DNA of 64,000 nt, taken from Amycolatopsis rubida (GTDB lineage Bacteria > Actinomycetota > Actinomycetes > Mycobacteriales > Pseudonocardiaceae). The stretch covers positions 62,001 to 126,000 of the forward strand of contig NZ_FOWC01000007.1 of NCBI RefSeq assembly GCF_900115345.1. The letters are read 5' to 3'. The notes beneath the pieces are model-generated. The model saw only the letters and a program-made list of their open reading frames with translations. It had not been told where the DNA came from and ran no database searches. The stretch's first letter is position 1. Each line of letters starts with the position of its first letter. This document shows, one piece after another, positions 15,953-23,700 of this stretch. Made by a program: the position numbers and the translations under genes.

Positions 15953-17403
15953 CGCGCGAGGTCGCCGGTGTCCCGGTGCCGCACCTCGACTCGGTCTACG
16001 TGGCCGGGGAGTGGGTGCCCGCCAGCGGACCTGCCTACGAGATCGTTTCGCCGTCGACCGAGGAAGTGGTCGCCGAGGTCGCGTTGCCGTCGGTGAAGGA
16101 GGCGGACGCGGCCCTCGCGGCGGCGACGGACTCGGAGTGGGGTCGGTTGCCGGTCGAGCAGCGGGTCGAGATCTGCGCGAGGTTCTGCGCGTCGCTGGAG
16201 GCTCAGTTCCCGGACCTGGGCACGGTCTGGGCCGCGGAAGCGGGCATGCCGGTGCGCTACAGCGCGACGCTGCACAAGTACGGCGCGGCGGGCGCATGGA
16301 ACTCCGCGCTGGCCAGCGCCGTGGACGCGCTGCGCGATGACCACCGCACCTCCTTGCTCGGCGACGTCGTCGTCCGTCGCGAACCGGCCGGTGTCGTCGT
16401 CGCGATCCTGGCCTACAACGGGCCCGTGGTCACGATGGCCACGAAGGTCGTGCCCGCCTTGCTCGCGGGCTGCCCGGTGGTGGTGAAGGCGGCCCCCGAA
16501 TCGCAGCTGATCATGCGGCTGGTGGCGGAATCGGCCGCGGCAGCCGGGTTCCCGGCCGGTGCGCTGAGCATCCTGTGCAGCGACGTCGAGGTGGCCCGGC
16601 GGCTGACCGCGGACCCGCGCGTCGACCTGGTTTCGCTGACCGGAGGCCGGGCCGCCGCGCAGCAGATCATCGAGGCGACCCGGGGACGGTTCGCCCGCAC
16701 GCACCTCGAACTCGGCGGCAAGTCCCCGGCGCTGATCCTCGACGACGCCCCGCTCGACCGGGTGCTGAAGTCGCTGGTGCCCGGGGCGACCGGAGGTGCC
16801 GGGCAGGTGTGCGCCGCGTTGTCCCGGGTGCTGGTCTCGCGGCGGCGTCACGACGAACTCGTCGACCGGCTCCGCACCGCCTGGCGAGGACTCCGGATCG
16901 GCGACCCGTTCGAGCGGGAGACGGCGATCGGACCGGTGGTGAACCCGGCCGCGTTGCGGCGGACCGAGGGCTTCGTGGGCCGTGCGCGCGCCGCCGGAGG
17001 CGAAGTCGTTGCGGGAGGACGGCGGCCGGAGGGATTCGCCGCCGGGTACTACTACGAGCCGACCCTGATCACCGGCGTCGCCCGGGACGCCGATCTGGCG
17101 CGGAACGAGGTGTTCGGACCGGTCACCGTAGTGCAGACCTACGACGATCTGGCCGATGGGCTGCGGCTGGCCAACGACACGGGCTTCGGCCTCGCCGCGA
17201 GCGTCTACACCGCGGACCGGGCGCTCGCCGCGGAAGCCGCTTCCGCCATCGCCGCGGGATCGGTCGCGATCAACACCTTCGGGCCCGCCGTGAGCGCTCC
17301 GTTCGGCGGGGTGAAGGGCTCGGGCTGGGGCCGCGAGTCCGGGCCCGAGGGCATCCAGGAGTTCACCGAACTGAAGCAAATCGTCTTCGGACCGGGTGTG
17401 TGA
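15949..17403 (+). CDS. Aldehyde dehydrogenase
   Basis: NAD(P)-dependent aldehyde dehydrogenase of 484 residues. It has Asn157 (LAYNGP), Lys180, Glu254 (LELGGKS), nucleophile Cys288 (GQVCAALSR), NEVFGPV and PFGGVKGSGWG near the end. The usual FTGST loop of the cofactor site reads SLTGGRAAA, so the serine/threonine that touches the NAD pyrophosphate is changed. The enzyme may bind cofactor slightly differently but otherwise looks intact. GTG 15949 is chosen because it overlaps the previous stop. It is only distantly similar to the enzyme at 7502. It probably oxidises an aldehyde intermediate to the acid used by the following ligase. Confidence 0.92.
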   Translation: MTREVAGVPVPHLDSVYVAGEWVPASGPAYEIVSPSTEEVVAEVALPSVKEADAALAAATDSEWGRLPVEQRVEICARFCASLEAQFPDLGTVWAAEAGMPVRYSATLHKYGAAGAWNSALASAVDALRDDHRTSLLGDVVVRREPAGVVVAILAYNGPVVTMATKVVPALLAGCPVVVKAAPESQLIMRLVAESAAAAGFPAGALSILCSDVEVARRLTADPRVDLVSLTGGRAAAQQIIEATRGRFARTHLELGGKSPALILDDAPLDRVLKSLVPGATGGAGQVCAALSRVLVSRRRHDELVDRLRTAWRGLRIGDPFERETAIGPVVNPAALRRTEGFVGRARAAGGEVVAGGRRPEGFAAGYYYEPTLITGVARDADLARNEVFGPVTVVQTYDDLADGLRLANDTGFGLAASVYTADRALAAEAASAIAAGSVAINTFGPAVSAPFGGVKGSGWGRESGPEGIQEFTELKQIVFGPGV

Positions 17404-17419
17404 GGCAGGAGGACGGGTC

Positions 17420-19027
17420 ATGACGTTCACCAGGCTGCTCGACGCGGTGGCCGACCAGCTCCCGCCGCCCGGCCGCGACGGGATCGCAGTCAGCTTCGAC
17501 GGCCGCGAACGGCTCACTTACGCGCAGTTGCGGGACAAATCGCTGCGCTACGCGACGGCGTTGCGGGAACTCGGCCTGGGCAAGGGCGACCGGCTCGGCC
17601 TCATGCTCTTCAACGACGCCGAGTACCTGCCGCTGTGCTTCGCCGCGATGCACCTCGGCGTGGTCGCGGTCCGGCTCAACTTCCGGCTCGCGCCGGCCGA
17701 GCTGAAGTTCATCCTCGCCGATGCGGGCTGCGCAGCGGCGATCGTGCACAGCAGCCTGCTGGACCGGGTCGAGCCGGTGCGCGCGGAAACCGGCGTCGAA
17801 ACATTCGTGGTCCGGCCGGATTCCCCGGATCCGGTGCCGGACTGGGCGCTTCCGTTCGACGTCCTGCTCGGCCGCGAACCGCTGGCCGACGTGCCGGAAG
17901 TGAGCGACGCGGACCCGATGTCGCTGTTGTACACCTCGGGCACGACCGGTCTGCCGAAGGGCGCGGTGTGGACGCACGCCAACACGGTGAGCACGGCGAC
18001 CACGCAGGCGCTGCGCTGGCGGTTCTCGCCGGAAACCGTCGCGCTAGTGCCGGGCCCGCTCTACCACGCAGGGGCGTTCGAGGCGGTGACCGCGCCGACG
18101 TTCCTGATGCACGGCACCGTGGTGTGCCCCCGGTCGGGCAACTTCACCGTCGAGCGGCTGCTGGAGGTGCTCGAAGCCGAGCAGGTGACCGATTGCCTGT
18201 TGTTCTCGTTCATGCTGCACGACCTGCTGCGCGTGGACGGGATCGAGGACCGGCTGCCGAAATCGGTCACGCACTTCGTCATCGGCGGGGACACCATGAT
18301 GCCGTGGGTCGTCGACCAGGTGCGGCGGAAGCTGCCGTGGGTGCGGCTGAGCCAGGTCTACGGGCTGACCGAGGGCGGCGCGATCGCGACGACGCTGGAC
18401 GACGGGGACTTCGACGCCCAGCCGAAAAGCGTCGGCCGCCCAGTGCCGCTGACCGAGGTCCGGGTCGCCGGGGCCGGGCTCGAACCGGCCGCGCCCGGCG
18501 AGGTGGGCGAAATCCTCGTCCGCGGGCCCGCGGTCTGCGCCGGGTACTGGAATCGGCCCGAGGCGAACCGGGACACCTTCGTGGACGGCTGGTGCCGTAC
18601 GGGGGACCTCGGCTTCGTCAATGCCGACGGTTTCCTCGTGCTCGCCGGCCGGGCGAAGGACATGATCCGCAGCGGCGGGGAGAACGTGTACCCGGCCGAA
18701 ATCGAACGGGTGCTGACGCAGCATCCGGCGGTGCTGGACGCGGCTGTCGTCGCGGTGCCGGACCCGAAATACCTCGAAGCCGGCTGCGCGGTCGTGGTGC
18801 TGGCGGAAGGAACCGCGCTCGACGAGGCGGAACTTCGGGCCTATTGCCGGGAGAACCTGGCGACGTACAAGGTGCCCCGGTATTTCGTCGCGCAGCCGGA
18901 ATTGCCGCGCAACGCGTCGGGGAAGATCCTCAAGTTCACCCTGCGCGAGAAGTACGGAAAGCTCTTTACCGCAACGGATTCCGGTGCGTCCGCGGCGACG
19001 CGGCCGGGAGAGGAAGGCACCCGATGA
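17420..19027 (+). CDS. AMP-dependent acyl-CoA synthetase/ligase
   Basis: ANL-family ligase of 535 residues that forms an acyl-adenylate and then an acyl-CoA. Motifs in order: YTSGTTGLPKG (about 170), YGLTEGG (about 314), RTGDLG (about 393), SGGENVYPAEIE (about 418) and PRNASGKILK (about 495). A strong ribosome site (GGAGG near 17409) precedes ATG 17420. The stop overlaps the ATG of the SDR (19024-19027). It is a paralogue, not a duplicate, of the ligase at 204-1766. In the carboxylase model it would activate the beta-keto acid made by HyuA/HyuB, as benzoylacetate-CoA ligase does in acetophenone degradation. That assignment is inferred from context only. Confidence 0.92.
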   Translation: MTFTRLLDAVADQLPPPGRDGIAVSFDGRERLTYAQLRDKSLRYATALRELGLGKGDRLGLMLFNDAEYLPLCFAAMHLGVVAVRLNFRLAPAELKFILADAGCAAAIVHSSLLDRVEPVRAETGVETFVVRPDSPDPVPDWALPFDVLLGREPLADVPEVSDADPMSLLYTSGTTGLPKGAVWTHANTVSTATTQALRWRFSPETVALVPGPLYHAGAFEAVTAPTFLMHGTVVCPRSGNFTVERLLEVLEAEQVTDCLLFSFMLHDLLRVDGIEDRLPKSVTHFVIGGDTMMPWVVDQVRRKLPWVRLSQVYGLTEGGAIATTLDDGDFDAQPKSVGRPVPLTEVRVAGAGLEPAAPGEVGEILVRGPAVCAGYWNRPEANRDTFVDGWCRTGDLGFVNADGFLVLAGRAKDMIRSGGENVYPAEIERVLTQHPAVLDAAVVAVPDPKYLEAGCAVVVLAEGTALDEAELRAYCRENLATYKVPRYFVAQPELPRNASGKILKFTLREKYGKLFTATDSGASAATRPGEEGTR

Positions 19028-19830
19028 ACGACCCGGCCCGGCGGCGGAAGCCCGAATTGGCACTGGTGACGGGCGCGGCGGGAGGAGTCGGCTCGGCCAC
19101 CGCGCGAAGGCTGGCCGAGGACGGCGCGAAGGTCGCGGTCACCGACCTGAACGCCGAGCGGCTCAAGGAACTGGCGGACGAACTCGGCGCGGTCGCGCTG
19201 CCCGCCGACGGCACCGACCGAGCCGCGATCCACGACATGGTTGAACAGGCCGTCGCTCGCCTGGGCGGTCTCGACACGGTGATCGCGACGCAGGGCGCGG
19301 CAGTGTCGGGCACCGCCCGGCCCGAGCACGTGGAGGCGTATCAGCGGGCGTTGGACGTGAACCTTCACGGTTCGTTCTACCTGGCCGGGGAAGTGCTGCC
19401 GCATCTGGTGGAGCGGCAGGGCTCGCTGGTGCTGTTCGCGTCGACCGCCGGGCTGATCGCCGGTCCGCCCGGGACGGTCGGCTACACCGCGGCCAAGGCG
19501 GGGATCATCGGCATCACCCGCTGGCTCGCGCGGGACTACGGCCCGAAGGGGGTCCGGGTGAACGCCGTCTGCCCGGGCTGGATCCGCACTCCGCTGGGGG
19601 AGGGCGCGATGGCCTACCTGGCGAAGCGCGAGGGCATTACGCTCGACGAGGCGTATGCGCTGACGACGAAACACGTGCCGCTGCGCCGTGCCGCGGAACC
19701 GGAGGAGATCGCGTCGGTGTGCGCGTTCCTCGCCTCGGGCGACGCGTCGATGGTGACCGGCCATGTCCTGGTCGCGGACGGCGGCGGCGCTGCGGTCGAT
19801 TCGTCCACCTTGGAGTTCGACGCGCCGTGA
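19024..19830 (+). CDS. SDR-family NAD(P)-dependent oxidoreductase (paralogue of 2528)
   Basis: Classical short-chain dehydrogenase of 268 residues that aligns without gaps to the enzyme at 2528-3331 over most of its length. It has TGAAGGVG (16-23), catalytic Ser140, Tyr154 and Lys158, the shared GLIAGPPG segment and the C-terminal GHVLVADGGGAAVD. VTDLN after the second strand favours NAD(H). It is the last gene of the hyu operon, coupled by ATGA to the ligase, and is followed by a strong hairpin. In the acetophenone-type model an SDR makes the ketone from a secondary alcohol. Whether the two copies differ in stereospecificity or substrate cannot be seen. Confidence 0.92.
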   Translation: MNDPARRRKPELALVTGAAGGVGSATARRLAEDGAKVAVTDLNAERLKELADELGAVALPADGTDRAAIHDMVEQAVARLGGLDTVIATQGAAVSGTARPEHVEAYQRALDVNLHGSFYLAGEVLPHLVERQGSLVLFASTAGLIAGPPGTVGYTAAKAGIIGITRWLARDYGPKGVRVNAVCPGWIRTPLGEGAMAYLAKREGITLDEAYALTTKHVPLRRAAEPEEIASVCAFLASGDASMVTGHVLVADGGGAAVDSSTLEFDAP

Positions 19831-19838
19831 CCGGCGTC

Positions 19839-19878
19839 GCGGGCGTGGGAGGGGGCTGACAGCACCTCCCACGCCCGC
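19839..19878 (+). terminator. Hairpin terminator of the hyu operon
   Basis: A perfect 14-base-pair GC-rich stem (19839-19852 with 19865-19878) around a 12-base loop lies nine bases after the SDR stop. No T-run follows, which is usual for actinomycete terminators. It closes the operon that starts at 10997. Confidence 0.75.
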
Positions 19879-19930
19879 CCGCGAGCGCCTAGCGTGCGAA
19901 GCGAACCGTTTCGTCCCGAAGGAGCCCGCA

Positions 19931-20308
19931 ATGTCGTTCGACCCCGAGATCCGCGACCGCATCGGCGCCGCGTCGGAGATCCGGATCAGCAGCTACCGCC
20001 GCGACGGCTCACTCCGCCGGTGGACCCCGATCTGGGTGGTCCGTACCGGCGACGACCTGTACATCCGGTCGGCATTCGGCACGGAAGGCGGCTGGTACCG
20101 CTGGGCCGCGGCCAAGCAGCTCGCCCGGGTGCGAGTGGACGGAGTGGAGACCGACGTGTCCCTGCACCTTGAGGCAGACGCCGAGACGAACGCCGCCGTC
20201 GACGCCGCGTACACGGAGAAGTACCGCAGCATGCCGAGCGCACTGGCACCGATGGTCGCCGAGACCGCCGCAGCCACCACGACGCGGCTGGAGCCGGTGC
20301 CCGCCTGA
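19931..20308 (+). CDS. DUF2255 family protein
   Basis: A 125-residue protein matching the DUF2255 pattern: an N-terminal EIRISSYRRDGSLRRWTPIWVV, then DDLYIRSAFG, GGWYRWA and a valine-rich strand VRVDGVETDVSLHLEA. The layout resembles the split-barrel flavin/F420-binding proteins common in actinomycetes, so cofactor binding is possible but not shown. GAAGGAG (about 19917-19923) precedes ATG 19931. The gene is isolated between the hyu terminator and the convergent LuxR-type regulator, sharing a short hairpin with the latter. No function can be assigned. Confidence 0.75.
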   Translation: MSFDPEIRDRIGAASEIRISSYRRDGSLRRWTPIWVVRTGDDLYIRSAFGTEGGWYRWAAAKQLARVRVDGVETDVSLHLEADAETNAAVDAAYTEKYRSMPSALAPMVAETAAATTTRLEPVPA

Positions 20309-20325
20309 GCCGCGGGCGGGCTCAG
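20305..20325. terminator. Short bidirectional hairpin between convergent genes
   Basis: A 7-base-pair stem CTGAGCC/GGCTCAG with a 7-base loop contains the stop codons of both the DUF2255 gene (20306-20308) and the minus-strand regulator (20322-20324). It is short but placed exactly where two convergent transcripts meet. Confidence 0.4.
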
Positions 20326-21392
20326 TTTCGCAGCCAGTACGCGACCGCCTCCGCCCGGTTCGCCGCGTCGAGCTTGCGCAGGATGTGCGTGATGTGCGTC
20401 TTCACGGTCCCCTCGGAGATCGAAAGCTTCCGCGCGATCGCCCGGTTCGCGTCGCCGCGCGCCATCAGTTCGATCACCTCCGCCTCGCGTGCCGACAGCA
20501 GCGGATGCCGCGTCCGGCTCGGTTCGGGCGGGGGAGCGATGCGCACGTCGGCGGCCAGCCGCGTCATTCCCGCCTGGAGCGAGGCGAGTCCTTCGAGGAC
20601 GGACACCCGGGCCAGGGTCTCGCTCACGCCCTCCGCGTAAAGGTTCAGGACGGCTCGGCCGGTGACGTCGACCTCCCGGCGGGGCGAGTAGTAGCTGTCC
20701 GCGTGCAGCAGCCCGACGACTTTCCCGTACGCCCGCAACGGTGCGATGGCGTAGGACGTGCAGCCGGACAGCGAGACGAGTTGCCGGTTCACGCGCGGGT
20801 TCTCCTGCACGTCGTACACGAGGCCCGCCCGCGCCTGCCGGACGACATCGGATTCGACCAGCGAGCCGTCCAGCCGCGGCGGGGCTTCGCGGCCGGCGGC
20901 GAGCATTTCGTCGGCCAGCCGGGGATCCTGTTCGATCACCATGCGCCGCAGCACCCAGGTCGCATCGTCCACAGTGGAGACGAGCACGCGGTCGAACCCG
21001 ATCGTGCAGGCCTCCTCGGCCGCGCGGGAGAGGAGTTCCTCCGCCGTCGACGAGGCGTGCAGCCGGGTCAGCGCGCGACGGACCCGGCGCATGGTAGCGA
21101 CCCCGTCGGCGACCCTCGCATCGTCCACTCGGGACTCCAGCTCGCGGACCCGGCCCAGCAGCGCGGTCAGGCCGGGCAGCCGGTCCGGTGCGGGAGCCGA
21201 GCCCAGTTCGGCCATCGCGGCGTCCCAGACCTGGCCGAGCAGCCGTTTGGCGGGCAGCACCTTGGCGCAGCGGCCGACCGGCAGCGTCCGGTCGAGGGCG
21301 GTGCACGCGTCCAGGCCCAGTTCCCGGACCTGATCGGCGAGATCGGCGCTCAGCCGGACGCTGTCGAGCCGCGGAAAGCCGGTCGCGTTCAT
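20322..21392 (-). CDS. GAF-domain LuxR-family transcriptional regulator
   Basis: A 356-residue regulator. The middle region (about 115-250) is GAF-like (LHASSTAEELLSRAAEE, PLRAYGKVVGLLHAD) and should bind a small effector. The C-terminal 60 residues are a LuxR/NarL helix-turn-helix (LSAREAEVIELMARGDANRAIA, TVKTHI). The start at 21392 is chosen because AAGGGAG lies six to seven bases upstream; an ATG at 21422 in the same frame sits against the AT-rich promoter and is unlikely. The gene is divergent from the ABC importer operon (21561 on), so it probably regulates that operon and itself from the shared 168-base region. The effector is unknown. Confidence 0.85.
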   Translation of the reverse strand: MNATGFPRLDSVRLSADLADQVRELGLDACTALDRTLPVGRCAKVLPAKRLLGQVWDAAMAELGSAPAPDRLPGLTALLGRVRELESRVDDARVADGVATMRRVRRALTRLHASSTAEELLSRAAEEACTIGFDRVLVSTVDDATWVLRRMVIEQDPRLADEMLAAGREAPPRLDGSLVESDVVRQARAGLVYDVQENPRVNRQLVSLSGCTSYAIAPLRAYGKVVGLLHADSYYSPRREVDVTGRAVLNLYAEGVSETLARVSVLEGLASLQAGMTRLAADVRIAPPPEPSRTRHPLLSAREAEVIELMARGDANRAIARKLSISEGTVKTHITHILRKLDAANRAEAVAYWLRN

Positions 21393-21413
21393 GGGCAGCT
21401 CCCTTGCGGAAAT

Positions 21414-21449
21414 TCCGAACATTATATATCCGCGACGAGGCTCGGGCCA
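21414..21449 (-). promoter_or_regulatory. Promoter of the GAF-LuxR regulator
   Basis: On the minus strand a perfect TATAAT (21426-21421) sits in an AT-rich run within GC-rich DNA, about 28 bases before the chosen ATG at 21392. The matching -35 region (around 21444-21450, CTGGCC-like) is weak, suggesting dependence on an activator. Confidence 0.5.
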
Positions 21450-21560
21450 GTCGTCGCATCGGCCTTACGGGGTAACGGAATACGACCGGCGGCAGATGCG
21501 GCGGCCCGGTGACGGCCGACACACTGGCCGCGCTGTCCCACCCATCGAACCGGGAATCCC

Positions 21561-22577
21561 ATGACTACCGCATCAGTGGCAACGAAGCCACGCGTGTCGC
21601 TCCGGGCACGCCTCGGCGGCTTCGACCAGACCTATCTGGTACTCGGCATCACCGCGGCACTCGCCCTCGCCGCGGGGGCCACGACGACGAATTTCCTCAC
21701 CGCGGGCAATTTCGGCAGCATCCTCAATCTGTCCGCCGCGTTCGGCATCCTCGCGATCGGCGAGGCGATCGTCGTCCTCGGCAAGGGGCTGGACCTTTCG
21801 GTGGCCGGGATCGGGCTCGGCTGCGCGCAGGCGACGCTCGCGTTCGTCAGCGAGGGCATGCCGGAATGGCAGGCGATCACGCTGATGACCGCGCTCGCGC
21901 TGGCGATCGGTCTGGTCAACGGCGTCCTCGTCGCCGTCTTCGAAGTGCCCGCGCTGTTCGTCACGCTCGCGACCGGCATGCTGGCGATCGGCGGGATCGA
22001 CATCCTGTTCCTCAGCCAGAACGTCTACGGCGTGCCCGCCGGATCGTTCCTGTCGAAGTTGAGCGGCGGCTCAGTGCTCGGCGTGCCGAGGCCGGTGCTG
22101 ATCGCGGGCGGGGCGTTCCTGCTCGCCTGGCTGTTCGTCGCCTACACCTCGTCCGGGCGGCTGGTCCGGGCGATGGGCGACAACTTCGAGACCGCCCGGT
22201 CGACCGGCGCGCCGGTGCGGCCGCTGCAGATCCTCACCTACGTGCTTTCCGCGCTGCTCGCCGCAGTGGCGGGATTCGTGACGGTGTCGATCCAGGGCAG
22301 CGTGCAGACGACTGTGACGTCCTTCGACCCGCTCTTGTTCACCGCGCTGACCGTGGTGGTGATCGGCGGCGTCTCGCTGTCCGGCGGGCGCGGAACGATC
22401 CTGGGCGTCCTCGTCGGCGCGCTGTTCGTGGGCGTGCTCAACAACTTGCTGGTGCTGCACGGGCTGAGCACGGCTGTGCAGGACCTGATCCGCGGCGGGG
22501 TGCTGGCCGCCGCGATCGCGTTCGACGCGTGGCTGCGCCCGCGTAACGAGGAAACCGAGAAATCCGGCGAACTGTGA
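21561..22577 (+). CDS. ABC transporter permease, RbsC/BPD_transp_2 type
   Basis: Integral membrane permease of 338 residues with eight to ten hydrophobic segments. It has GKGLDLSVAGIGLG near residue 75, the conserved loop of ribose/galactoside-type importers, and GGVSLSGGRGTILGV in the cytoplasmic coupling region. It is the first gene of an operon with a binding protein, a second permease fused to a propeller, a propeller-like protein and a double ATPase. Two different permease genes suggest a heterodimeric channel. The related family takes up pentoses, hexoses, inositol, nucleosides or autoinducer-2, but the substrate here may not be a sugar. It is divergent from the LuxR-type regulator. Confidence 0.9.
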   Translation: MTTASVATKPRVSLRARLGGFDQTYLVLGITAALALAAGATTTNFLTAGNFGSILNLSAAFGILAIGEAIVVLGKGLDLSVAGIGLGCAQATLAFVSEGMPEWQAITLMTALALAIGLVNGVLVAVFEVPALFVTLATGMLAIGGIDILFLSQNVYGVPAGSFLSKLSGGSVLGVPRPVLIAGGAFLLAWLFVAYTSSGRLVRAMGDNFETARSTGAPVRPLQILTYVLSALLAAVAGFVTVSIQGSVQTTVTSFDPLLFTALTVVVIGGVSLSGGRGTILGVLVGALFVGVLNNLLVLHGLSTAVQDLIRGGVLAAAIAFDAWLRPRNEETEKSGEL

Positions 22578-22613
22578 CCGGCAACGACGCCGGGGAACGG
22601 AAGTAGGAAGCAC

Positions 22614-23690
22614 ATGAAGATCACCAGGAAGCTGCTCGTGCTCGCCGCGTCGGCGGCGCTGGGCGCCGCGGGCCTGTCGGGCTGTTCGGTGGGCGGCGGG
22701 TCGTCGGATTCGGCGGCCGCCGCGACGAACGCGGTGTTCGGCGCGAACGAACAGCTGATGCCGATGCGGCAGAAGGCGCACGACGCGATGAAGGGCAAAC
22801 GGATCGCCTTCGTCCCGATTCTCTACAAGGGCTACAAGCTCACCGAGAACTGGGGCACCACCATGCAGCGCACGTTCGACAACGCGGGCGCCGAGTTCAA
22901 GGTCTACGACTCGAACTTCAGCAGCGACCGGATGATCAGCACGATCAACGACCTGATCGCGCGCAAGGCCGCCGACGTGCTCGTGCTGCAGAACCAGGAC
23001 CTCGGCCTGCTCGACAACGCGATCGACCGCGCGCAGAAGGCGGGCATCTACACCGTGGTGCTCAACATGCCCTCCACCAAGCTCGGCGACGCGTTCGTCG
23101 GCGTCGACGTCTACGGCGCGGCGCAGTCGATCGCCAAGCGCGCGGTCTCGGACTGCAACTCCCGCAACGCCCCCAAGACCATCTCCATCATCGACGGCCC
23201 CGGCAACGACCCGGCCTCGATCCTGTGGGACCAGGGCATCAAGGACGTCGTGGAGAAGGCGGGCTACCAGACGCTCGTCGCGCACTCGCAGTTCCAGAAC
23301 GCGCAGGCGCAGGCCGCCGCGGAATCCGTGCTGCAGCAGCGACAGGGCAAGGTGTGCGGGTTCATGGTGACCTTCGACCTGAACTCGATCACCGTCGGGC
23401 AGACCGTCAAGGCGGCGGAAGGCCGCGGCCAGGTGGCTCCGGGTTCGGTCGGCGTCTACACGCTCGACGCGGACAAGGACTGGTGCAACGCGCTCAAGCA
23501 GGGCACGGTGGCCGCTTCGGCCGCCTACGACGTCCAGGGCATCGGCGCCGCCGGTGCGGTGGCGGTGCAGAACCTGCTCACCAACGGGGCGAAGCCGGGC
23601 AGCGCGCATTCGGTCGGGTACGTGTCGAGCACGGTGGTGGACAAGTCGAACATCGACCAGACCACCATCGCGTGCTACCAGAGCAAGTGA
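22614..23690 (+). CDS. Sugar-type ABC transporter substrate-binding lipoprotein
   Basis: A 358-residue binding protein of the periplasmic-binding-protein class I type. It starts with a lipoprotein signal ending at LSGC (Cys24), so it is anchored outside the membrane. The mature part shows the alternating pattern of the two Rossmann-like lobes: GKRIAFVPILYKG, DRMISTINDLIARKAADVLVLQNQD, TISIIDGPGNDPAS and GVYTLDADKDW. GGAAG precedes the ATG. It lies between the two permease genes and should give the importer its specificity. No motif reveals the ligand. The absence of a typical ribose-binding signature, together with the linked propellers and alcohol dehydrogenase, leaves a non-sugar ligand possible. 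Confidence 0.88.
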   Translation: MKITRKLLVLAASAALGAAGLSGCSVGGGSSDSAAAATNAVFGANEQLMPMRQKAHDAMKGKRIAFVPILYKGYKLTENWGTTMQRTFDNAGAEFKVYDSNFSSDRMISTINDLIARKAADVLVLQNQDLGLLDNAIDRAQKAGIYTVVLNMPSTKLGDAFVGVDVYGAAQSIAKRAVSDCNSRNAPKTISIIDGPGNDPASILWDQGIKDVVEKAGYQTLVAHSQFQNAQAQAAAESVLQQRQGKVCGFMVTFDLNSITVGQTVKAAEGRGQVAPGSVGVYTLDADKDWCNALKQGTVAASAAYDVQGIGAAGAVAVQNLLTNGAKPGSAHSVGYVSSTVVDKSNIDQTTIACYQSK

Positions 23691-23700
23691 GCGGGGCCCG

